A stretch of DNA of 64,000 nt from Cytophagales bacterium Alg240-R148. Its GTDB lineage: Bacteria; Bacteroidota; Bacteroidia; Cytophagales; Cyclobacteriaceae. The translations under genes were made by a program, and so were the position numbers. The notes under the pieces are model-generated. The model was not told the origin of the DNA and ran no database searches. It saw only the letters and a list, made by a program, of their open reading frames with translations. Where the stretch lies: the NCBI GenBank assembly GCA_900537185.1, contig LS999827.1:687001-751000 (forward strand), written 5' to 3'. Positions 25,316 to 32,820 of this stretch are shown piece after piece. Positions within the stretch are counted from its first letter, which is position 1. Every line of letters begins with the position of its first letter.

Positions 25316-25963
25316 TTAACTATTCATTTGTCTGCTGCTTTCACCAAAAATTGGATAAATATAATTTACCCATGCCAGCGCAGTTAAAGATGTGCCTAGA
25401 CAATTTTTAACTTTAAAGCAGTTGAGGTCAAAAGTTTCATTTAAAAAATCGTATTTAGCTGCACTGTACCTCCTGTGCATCAGTTCGAATAAAGACAAGT
25501 TCAAGGCTTCTTTAGCCTTTTGTCGGGCTCCAGCTACTGTTAATTCACATGCCTCATGCACCGATTCATAGGAAGTTGTAAAACCACCCATTAATTGGTT
25601 GTCCGATATTCTTCTTACCCAAACCCTGCCAATGCCAGAGCATAATATTTGCCCCTTCACTCCAGAAATATGTGCCATAATAGCTTCCGTAATGGCACCA
25701 TGGTGCTGGTACTTTCCCGCCTCCACTTTACTAATTTCAATGGCATCAGGAGGTAGAACCGAATTGTATTCCATAATATTGTATCCTCCCAAACCAGCAT
25801 TTTCAAGAGCCAAAGTATAAGATGGGTCCGAAGGTGCTTGGCCCTTGGTTGTATCACTGGAACCTTTGGTAATGAAATAGTCCTTAGGAATCCTATTGCC
25901 CATCAAAACAATTTTACTAGTAGAAACAGTTGATTTTGCAGTTTGCTCCACAATTTTGTCCAT
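25316..25963 (-). CDS. Pyruvoyl-dependent arginine decarboxylase
   Basis: This enzyme decarboxylates arginine to agmatine, for polyamine synthesis or acid response, using a pyruvoyl group made by self-cleavage. The 215-residue protein aligns by eye with archaeal PvlArgDC: NAGLGGYNIMEYNSVLPPDA matches the AGIGNVNLIRISSIMPPEA region. Asn62 corresponds to the conserved Asn47, and Ser68 to the pyruvoyl-forming serine, but the preceding residue is Asn67 instead of Ser (or Thr in the chlamydial enzyme). A catalytic Glu is expected near SYES (about 125-130), but its exact place is unclear. It has an extended N-terminus. It is monocistronic with a terminator. Confidence 0.85.
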   Translation of the reverse strand: MDKIVEQTAKSTVSTSKIVLMGNRIPKDYFITKGSSDTTKGQAPSDPSYTLALENAGLGGYNIMEYNSVLPPDAIEISKVEAGKYQHHGAITEAIMAHISGVKGQILCSGIGRVWVRRISDNQLMGGFTTSYESVHEACELTVAGARQKAKEALNLSLFELMHRRYSAAKYDFLNETFDLNCFKVKNCLGTSLTALAWVNYIYPIFGESSRQMNS

Positions 25964-26151
25964 ATAAAAAATTAAGCAATTATTTATCGTTCGTTTAAAA
26001 CACGAATATATATTAATATACTTATATTTTTTATTATTTTTAAATTTTAGTTTGTTAATTTTTTAATTAATCCTAGTCGTTGCCTGCAAAGCATTCATTT
26101 TCCCTTGATTAAAAATTTAATTCCACCCTTTAAAAAATAACGGCTCAATAA

Positions 26152-26181
26152 TTGTATTACGCTACAAAATTTTCAATTTTG
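26152..26181 (+). promoter_or_regulatory. Candidate promoter of the envelope operon
   Basis: TTG at 26152-26154, a 19-base spacer and CAATTTTG at 26174-26181 (7 of 8 to TAnnTTTG) lie immediately 5' of the ATG at 26186. The expected transcription start would fall within a few bases of the ATG, suggesting a leaderless or nearly leaderless transcript. Confidence 0.45.
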
Positions 26182-26185
26182 CTGT

Positions 26186-26854
26186 ATGAAGATCAAATTA
26201 TTACTTTTACTGGTGTTATGTATGTTTACAATGGGCTCTTGTTTTGAGATCATTGAAGAATTTAACCTCCAATCAGATGGATCTGGATCTTTCAAAATGA
26301 CGGTTAATTTGAGTCAAAGTAAGACGAAGTTAGCTTCGATTATGTTATTGGATAGCATAAATGGGAGTAAGGTTCCGGATGAAAAACTTATACTTTCGAA
26401 AATCAATCAATTGGAAGAGGTATTAGGGGGTTACGCTGGAATCAGCGAAGTGAAGTCCAATGCCAACTTTGATGACTTCATTTTTACACTTTCTTGTAAC
26501 TTCCAAGATGTAGAGGCGTTGAACACCATAGCCAACCATATAAAGTCCATGGATAAAAAGAATCTTTTTGCGACTGATACCAAACCACATATTACCTTTG
26601 ACGGGGCAACGTTTAAAAGAAGTCAAAATTTTAACCTAAGCGCCATCAACAACAGAATAAATGGTGAAAACCGAGAAATAATTAAAGGGGCATCCCTGCG
26701 CACCATCCTTCGGTTTGAAAACACAATTAAATCGGCCAGTAATCCGGCTTCAAAAATTTCTAAGAACAAAAAAGCAATCATGACCAAAGTGGGTATATCC
26801 GATTTGATATCCAACAAGGCCAGTGTTGAAAACACAATAACAATAAACAAATGA
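26186..26854 (+). CDS. Hypothetical lipoprotein, first gene of a three-gene operon
   Basis: The 222-residue protein starts with a lipoprotein signal ending TMGSC (Cys19). The mature part begins EIIEEFNLQSDGSGSFKMTV, a Gly/Ser-rich beta-rich region, then a helical segment around 75-130. I do not recognise a family. The stop overlaps the next start by 4 bases (ATGA), so it is coupled to the following secreted protein, and the two probably function together at the envelope. Confidence 0.75.
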   Translation: MKIKLLLLLVLCMFTMGSCFEIIEEFNLQSDGSGSFKMTVNLSQSKTKLASIMLLDSINGSKVPDEKLILSKINQLEEVLGGYAGISEVKSNANFDDFIFTLSCNFQDVEALNTIANHIKSMDKKNLFATDTKPHITFDGATFKRSQNFNLSAINNRINGENREIIKGASLRTILRFENTIKSASNPASKISKNKKAIMTKVGISDLISNKASVENTITINK

Positions 26855-28554
26855 AAAAACTATCACTAATTATTTTATGCCTGTTCAGCTTACATCTGAA
26901 CGCACAAAACCTAGAACAAAAAATTCCAGACAACGCTGGAGTAGTGGTCTCATTGAACGGGGCAAATTTAGATCAAAACTTTTCTTTGAATGACATTCAA
27001 AAATTAGACATTTCTAAAAAGTTAAATGAAACAATTGCGAGCATTCCTCAAATGGAAAACAACCAAGACCTTAGCAAAATGGGAGTGGATGTTAAGAAAA
27101 ACTTGTATTTCTTTATGCAGCTTACAGATTCTGTATCCTATTTTAATTTCTATCTTCCTTTGAACGACGCAGGCAAATTAAAGTCTATCCTTTCTGAATT
27201 AGGTGAGCTCAAAACAGATAAAAATGGGAACTCCTATGCTTCCATGGGCAACGGTATATTCAGCATCAACGGCAACGAAGCTTATATGGTAATGGCAGAA
27301 ATTGACTACTCGTACTACAACAACCACCCAGAGTTAGCTGAAAAGTATGGTGTACAAGAAGGATACAGTGGAAAAAAAGAATTGTCCGCTTTATGGGCTG
27401 TGCAACTTGCAGAACAAACAGCCAAAGGGGTTTCCAATAGTGTTACTAAATTACCTTCCTTCCAAACATCTAAATTGAGTGATTATGACCTTGGGATTTG
27501 GGTAAACTCTTCGGCCATAACTGCCGGCCAATTGACCAAGTTGTACCGACCAATGATGCCTTTTTATAATTCCTTTAGCGGACTTTTAAAAGGAAACGCA
27601 GCATGGTATGGCCTAAATTTCGAGAAACAACAAGTAGTGTTGGAAATTGAGAGTTATATGAACAAAAAATTCAGCGACTACACCAAGAGCATTTTAAAAG
27701 GAACTGTCAACCCTAAGTTTGCCCAATATGCCGACAGCAAAGAACCGCTAGCTTATTACTCTGTAGCCATGGATATGAAAGCTGCTGTTAAAAATTTCCA
27801 ATCAACCTACGGTGACGCCATCAACGAAATTCCTGAATATGGACAAATGGCGAACGATGTTTGGAGTTTGTTAATCGATGTTTTAATAGATGAAGATGCT
27901 GTATTCGACGTTTTTCAGGCCAACGCTATGTTTGTTGTGAAAGACATCAGACCCATGGAAATTAAATATGTAACCTACGAGTACGATGACGATTATAATT
28001 CAAAAGAAGTAGAACATACCAAAACGGAAACTTTACCTGTTTACACTTTTATGATGGGTACAGATAAGGTTTACATGGATAAGATGATCAATATTCTACG
28101 GGTTAGTAGAATGTTGGATGAGAAAGATGGGTACTACAAAGTAACAAAAGGAAGCAGCAGTTTTCCTACTTTTATCACCACCAAGGATGATATATTATTT
28201 GTAAGCAACGATGAATCTGGCATTAAAAAAATTGCTTCTGGTTCTAAAATGGTAGCGCTCGACAAAAGCCACGCTAATTTGACCGCAACCAACAACCAAG
28301 TAGCATATATCAACTTAAAGTCTTTGCTCGAAAAAATGCCTGTTAGTGAAATGGGAATGAACGAACGTGAAAAACAAATGTACCAACTTAGCATGGACCA
28401 TGCAGAGGAATTTGTTATGACTGGGGCCGTGCCAACAGCAAACGGGTTCAAAACTGTTGCAACGCTTAAAGTGCCCAACAAAAAAGTAAATTCTTTGGAA
28501 GTACTAATCCAATATGTAAACGAAATGTACAAAATCGAAAAAGGACTTAAATAA
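26851..28554 (+). CDS. Secreted protein, DUF4836-like
   Basis: This 567-residue protein has a signal peptide ending LHLNAQ and a mature start KIPDNAGVVVSLNGANLD, similar to the IP-A-VAxNG start of DUF4836-type proteins of Bacteroidota. A distinctive VTYEYDDDYNSKEVEH stretch near residue 375 recurs in the next gene. No enzymatic motif was seen. The start overlaps the lipoprotein stop by 4 bases and the stop overlaps the next start by 1 base. Function is unknown; it is probably periplasmic or surface-bound. Confidence 0.75.
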   Translation: MKKLSLIILCLFSLHLNAQNLEQKIPDNAGVVVSLNGANLDQNFSLNDIQKLDISKKLNETIASIPQMENNQDLSKMGVDVKKNLYFFMQLTDSVSYFNFYLPLNDAGKLKSILSELGELKTDKNGNSYASMGNGIFSINGNEAYMVMAEIDYSYYNNHPELAEKYGVQEGYSGKKELSALWAVQLAEQTAKGVSNSVTKLPSFQTSKLSDYDLGIWVNSSAITAGQLTKLYRPMMPFYNSFSGLLKGNAAWYGLNFEKQQVVLEIESYMNKKFSDYTKSILKGTVNPKFAQYADSKEPLAYYSVAMDMKAAVKNFQSTYGDAINEIPEYGQMANDVWSLLIDVLIDEDAVFDVFQANAMFVVKDIRPMEIKYVTYEYDDDYNSKEVEHTKTETLPVYTFMMGTDKVYMDKMINILRVSRMLDEKDGYYKVTKGSSSFPTFITTKDDILFVSNDESGIKKIASGSKMVALDKSHANLTATNNQVAYINLKSLLEKMPVSEMGMNEREKQMYQLSMDHAEEFVMTGAVPTANGFKTVATLKVPNKKVNSLEVLIQYVNEMYKIEKGLK

Positions 28555-30023
28555 TGTTTAAAAAGTGGTGGTTTTATGCATTGTTGGCCTTTGCCCTAAT
28601 AGCAATAATGGCCATTCTACAGTACAGAAGCAAAGGAAAAGTAGAAAGAAACAACTCTCTTTTGTCATTAATTCCATCCACAAGCCATGCGGTTGTTGTT
28701 CTAAACAGCAACCGCATTTACAGTTCTTTTGAAACAGAAATTATTAAAAACCCATTTTTTTTTAGTGATCTGTTGGATAGAATCCAACCTCGAGATACAG
28801 CGAGTTCCGGTACCAACTACTTTGAGTTAATTGGTGATTTTAAAATAGGCTACAGAGATACGCTTGTTTATTATCAAACCGAAAAAGCGCACAACTTTAT
28901 AGCCAGTATTGGTGACCAGGAAAAGTTAGAACGGTACCTTTTAGATTCCATGGCGCAACGTTTTGTTCCGTTAAAGAACAAAAACGGCACTACTTTTTAT
29001 TCTGAAGAGGACCAACTATACATCTCTTGGGATGACAAACGACTATTATTAAGTTATTTTGAAACACTCCCTTCTACTTCGATGAACCCTCATGGCGCTG
29101 TGTTTTCCACTACCAACCAATGGTGCAAAAGTGATTCCACCATTGCCAATGCTATTAATAACGAATACGATATACTTTATTGGGCACAACCACCCCACTC
29201 CCATTTTACTGCTTCCGCTGTTAAGCATGTATGGTCTACTATCAACTTTGAAGAAGGAGCAATTTTAATGGATGGCCAAGTTTTGCTTTCCAAAGCCTTT
29301 GTTATGCAAACAGAAACACAGGCCCAAACGGATCAAGAAGCCATCATTCACCTTGAAATGGATGCAAGATTAATCCAAATTTTAGGGTTGGAATACCACA
29401 AAACAAACCAACTACCTATAGACTCCATTTTAGCAGATAACGGATTTACGTTATCTGATTTTTCTCCATTGGCGCAAGCGGCATTGGACCTCCGGTTTTA
29501 TGGTTACGACACACTCATTAATACTTTTACCTCCTACGAATACGACGATGATTTTAACGAGGTTGAAATAAAAAAAATAAAAAAAGTACCCTACCCGCTT
29601 TTTGAAATCAACCTCAAAAGTTCAGATTCGCTTCTTTTCAATAAACTGTTATCTAAAAACATTATTGTAAGATCAAAAAACGGGTATAAAATCAACGCTC
29701 CTGTTGATTTTCCTATTTTATTGGCTAAAAACGAAGACCAATTTATTGCCTACACTACTGCAAAACCATCTGAGTTTTCTGTGCGCAACTCGGCGGAATT
29801 AAATGTGCAAGTCGATTTTATAAAGTTGCAGCAATTGCATCAAAACCTACCTTACTTGACCATTCCGTTTGTGGTGTCCTCTTTAGAAGGGGGACTTAAA
29901 CCAAATGGCAAGGGATCTTATGATTTTAAAACTACCCTCCAATTTAGAGACAAAGATTTGCATGCCTTGTTATCCATTATAAACATGTTCCAACCACAAG
30001 AAGAAACTAAAGCATCAATCTAA
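28554..30023 (+). CDS. Inner-membrane-anchored paralogue of the preceding protein
   Basis: This 489-residue protein has one N-terminal TM helix (MFKKWWFYALLAFALIAIMA) and no lipobox or cleavage site, so it is probably anchored with its body in the periplasm. The ectodomain starts SLLSLIPSTSHAVVVLNSN, and TSYEYDDDFNEVEIKKIKK near residue 325 matches the motif of the preceding protein, so the two are tandem paralogues with different membrane attachment. It begins on the last base of the previous stop codon (TAATG). It converges on the sensor kinase with a 17-base overlap. Confidence 0.75.
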   Translation: MFKKWWFYALLAFALIAIMAILQYRSKGKVERNNSLLSLIPSTSHAVVVLNSNRIYSSFETEIIKNPFFFSDLLDRIQPRDTASSGTNYFELIGDFKIGYRDTLVYYQTEKAHNFIASIGDQEKLERYLLDSMAQRFVPLKNKNGTTFYSEEDQLYISWDDKRLLLSYFETLPSTSMNPHGAVFSTTNQWCKSDSTIANAINNEYDILYWAQPPHSHFTASAVKHVWSTINFEEGAILMDGQVLLSKAFVMQTETQAQTDQEAIIHLEMDARLIQILGLEYHKTNQLPIDSILADNGFTLSDFSPLAQAALDLRFYGYDTLINTFTSYEYDDDFNEVEIKKIKKVPYPLFEINLKSSDSLLFNKLLSKNIIVRSKNGYKINAPVDFPILLAKNEDQFIAYTTAKPSEFSVRNSAELNVQVDFIKLQQLHQNLPYLTIPFVVSSLEGGLKPNGKGSYDFKTTLQFRDKDLHALLSIINMFQPQEETKASI

Positions 30024-31335
30024 CTTGGGTTCCTTCACCTTCTTTTGAATCCAACTCAATTCTGCCTTTGTGCAGCAACACTATTTTACGGGCCAGAGGC
30101 AATCCTATTCCTGAACCATTGGATTTTGTTGAATAAAAAGGAATAAATATTTTATCCATTTTCTCCGGTGGAATGCCTATTCCGTTGTCCTGGAGCTGGA
30201 GAGTGGCACTTTTATTGGCAGTATTATAGATCAATTCCAAATCAATTTCCGCCTCCTCAACATCTTTTACTGCATCTAAAGCATTTTGCATGAGATTGAT
30301 TACGACTTGCTCCAACATACCTTTATCCCCTATTATAAAAGGACTACTGGAATTGGATTTTATAACCATTAACACATCGTTTTGATCACAAAAGGGTTCA
30401 AACAAAAATCGAATTCTCTCCAAAATCTCTTGAAAATCAAATTTTTTAAAATCAAGTTCGGGTACTTTTGTATAATCTTTATAAGCTTGGACAAACTGAA
30501 TCAACCCTTGGCCCCTTTCTTGGATAGTGGCGCTCGCAATGGACAACCGTTCTTTTAGCTTATCGTCGCTTACATTGTTGATCAATGGTACCGTCGCCTC
30601 ACTCAATGCAACTATTGGGGTGATGCTGTTCATGATCTCATGCGTAAGCACACGAACCAAATTCTGCCAAGCTTCATTCTCCTTTGACTCCAACTCGCTT
30701 CTGATATCTTTGATCAAAAGTATCGTATTTTGAATTTCTTGTATATGAAATTTCTTTAAGGTAACATTCAAATACCGCAACTCTTGGTTAATTACCACCT
30801 TTACAATACTACTTTGTCCGGATTCTAGAGCATTAGCAGCTGCGTGGAGCTCTGGAACATGTATTTTAAGTTGTTCGTAATTTTGTAGCCATGGTTTGTT
30901 CAAGAGGTTTTTTGCATACCGGTTCATTAGTTTTAATTGCCCACTTTGGTCAAAGCTTATCAAGGCAATTCCCATATTCTCATTTAATGTCTCAAGGTAT
31001 TTTAGATGCGACTCTTTTTCAATATTAAGCTCCGAAAAAGAATGGGTAATATCTTCCAGAAGTTCTGTCATTTTATCGTGCGACCTACTCCCAGTACTGA
31101 GCGCCCTATCTTTAAATTCACCTTGTTTGATAGATACTATGAAATTATAAAGGTCACGATTGGCTAACTCAATGTATCGAATTAAATACAACAGTACGAG
31201 CAAAACCAACAACCCCAATACCAAAGGCGTAAAAAACCATTTTGTTTTTAATAACACATACGACAAAGCAAATGCCAGTAAAAGCAAACTTGAAAGGAGC
31301 GCAACGGTTACAAATTTGAACTTATTGTAGCCCAT
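30007..31335 (-). CDS. NtrB/NtrY-like sensor histidine kinase
   Basis: This 442-residue protein has two N-terminal TM helices (about 10-30 and 32-52), a short linker, a PAS-like region (about 110-220), the H-box LTHEIMNSITPIVALSEA, and the ATPase with NLMQNALDAV, DNGIGIPPEKM and GSGIGLPLARKI. The architecture resembles NtrY-type kinases that pair with sigma54 regulators. The regulator gene is upstream and overlaps by 14 bases, so they form a cognate pair. The signal is unknown. Confidence 0.9.
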   Translation of the reverse strand: MGYNKFKFVTVALLSSLLLLAFALSYVLLKTKWFFTPLVLGLLVLLVLLYLIRYIELANRDLYNFIVSIKQGEFKDRALSTGSRSHDKMTELLEDITHSFSELNIEKESHLKYLETLNENMGIALISFDQSGQLKLMNRYAKNLLNKPWLQNYEQLKIHVPELHAAANALESGQSSIVKVVINQELRYLNVTLKKFHIQEIQNTILLIKDIRSELESKENEAWQNLVRVLTHEIMNSITPIVALSEATVPLINNVSDDKLKERLSIASATIQERGQGLIQFVQAYKDYTKVPELDFKKFDFQEILERIRFLFEPFCDQNDVLMVIKSNSSSPFIIGDKGMLEQVVINLMQNALDAVKDVEEAEIDLELIYNTANKSATLQLQDNGIGIPPEKMDKIFIPFYSTKSNGSGIGLPLARKIVLLHKGRIELDSKEGEGTQVRLML

Positions 31336-32653
31336 ATTTTTCCATTTTACGGTACATAGTGGTTCTTCCCAATCCTAGTTCTTTGGCTGCTTTGCTAATA
31401 TTACCTTGGTGTTGTTTCAAAGCTTTGATCATTGTTGTTTTTTCAATTTGATCCAAATTCAATGAGCCGTCATTGCTATCAATATCCGAAGGGCCCAGAT
31501 AAAAGTCGGATTTTGAAAGACTATTTTTAGAAGCCAAAATCACAGCTCTTTCTACACTGTGTTGAAGCTCTCGAACATTACCTGGCCAAGGGTGTTCTTT
31601 TAAATAATTGATGGCTTGTTCATTTAATTGCAATACTCCTTTGCTGTATTGTTGGCTATAAATTTTTAAAAAATGCGCTACCAACAAAGGGATGTCTTCT
31701 TTTCTGGATCTCAAATTTGGTACTTCTATTTCAATTGTATTAATGCGGTACAATAAATCTTGCCTAAAACTACCTTCAACAACCAAAACATCTGGCCGTT
31801 CATTGGTTGCTGAAATTAGCCGCACGTCCATCTCCAACGATTCTGTTGCACCTACTGGAGTATACCTTCTATTTTGCAATACACTTAGCAATTTATTTTG
31901 CAACCTGATAGGAATATTGGCTATTTCATCTAGGAATAAGGTCCCCTTTTGAGCCTGGCCGAGTAAGCCTAGTTTGTCCTCTTTTGCATCTGTAAATGCC
32001 CCTTTCTTATGTCCAAACAATTCAGATTCAAACAAATTTTCTGACAGAGCACCTAAATCTACTTTTACAAATGCATGCTCCTTTCGATTCGAATTGTGGT
32101 GCAATGCTTCCGCCACCAACTCCTTACCCGTTCCGTTTTCACCCAAAATTAAAATATTGGCTTCGGTCTTTGCGACCTTTTCCATGATTTGAAAAATGGA
32201 ATTCATGGCTGCCGAATTTCCTACCAGTGTATGTTTAAAATGCTGTGCTTTTTTTGCAGTAAGCCCTATTTGTTGTTTGTGAAGGACGCCATCCAACGTC
32301 CCTTTCAGACTTTCCCAGTCCCATGGTTTAACAATAAAGTCATGGGCCCCTTCTTTCATTGCTTCTACAGCAAGCTGAATGGCACCGTATGCAGTCATCA
32401 CCACCACATTGGCTTCCGGTTGCACCGCTTTTATTCTTCTTAGCCAAGACAACCCTTCTTTGCCACTGGTTTCGCCTGGGCTATAATTCATATCCAACAT
32501 CACCACATCAAATTGATGTTGGTGCATCAAATAACTGATTTTGTCTGGGTTGGACTCTAAAACTATGGGATCAAAATCGTTTGCTAAAATAACCCCAAGG
32601 GTTTTTAGAATATCGCTGTCATCATCTATTACCAAAAGGGATGTTTTACGCAT
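31322..32653 (-). CDS. NtrC-family sigma54-dependent response regulator
   Basis: The 443-residue protein has a receiver domain (phospho-acceptor Asp54 in VVMLDMNY), a sigma54-interaction AAA+ domain with Walker A GENGTGKE, the sigma54-contact loop GAFTDA and Walker B TLFLDEIANIP, and a C-terminal Fis-type helix-turn-helix (NISKAAKELGLGRTTMYRKM). It activates sigma54 promoters when phosphorylated. It is divergent from a MacB-like permease, the likeliest local target, and overlaps the kinase gene by 14 bases. Confidence 0.94.
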   Translation of the reverse strand: MRKTSLLVIDDDSDILKTLGVILANDFDPIVLESNPDKISYLMHQHQFDVVMLDMNYSPGETSGKEGLSWLRRIKAVQPEANVVVMTAYGAIQLAVEAMKEGAHDFIVKPWDWESLKGTLDGVLHKQQIGLTAKKAQHFKHTLVGNSAAMNSIFQIMEKVAKTEANILILGENGTGKELVAEALHHNSNRKEHAFVKVDLGALSENLFESELFGHKKGAFTDAKEDKLGLLGQAQKGTLFLDEIANIPIRLQNKLLSVLQNRRYTPVGATESLEMDVRLISATNERPDVLVVEGSFRQDLLYRINTIEIEVPNLRSRKEDIPLLVAHFLKIYSQQYSKGVLQLNEQAINYLKEHPWPGNVRELQHSVERAVILASKNSLSKSDFYLGPSDIDSNDGSLNLDQIEKTTMIKALKQHQGNISKAAKELGLGRTTMYRKMEKYGLQ

Positions 32654-32820
32654 TGATTTTTTCTGTTAATATACTCATTAATGGCTTGTATGTTCCAGTT
32701 CAAAACAAATTTTGTATCATTCTGAAACACTATAATTTGCTAAGACAGCGTTTCATTCAAAAATTGGCTATTTTTATAATATGGTATCAATTTGGCACGT
32801 ATAGGTCAAAATGAAAACAT

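Noticed and set aside
32792-32820. Sigma54 promoter for the MacB-like permease
   Set aside because: Only the -24 half matches; the GC of the -12 element is absent, so it is kept as an observation and not a feature.
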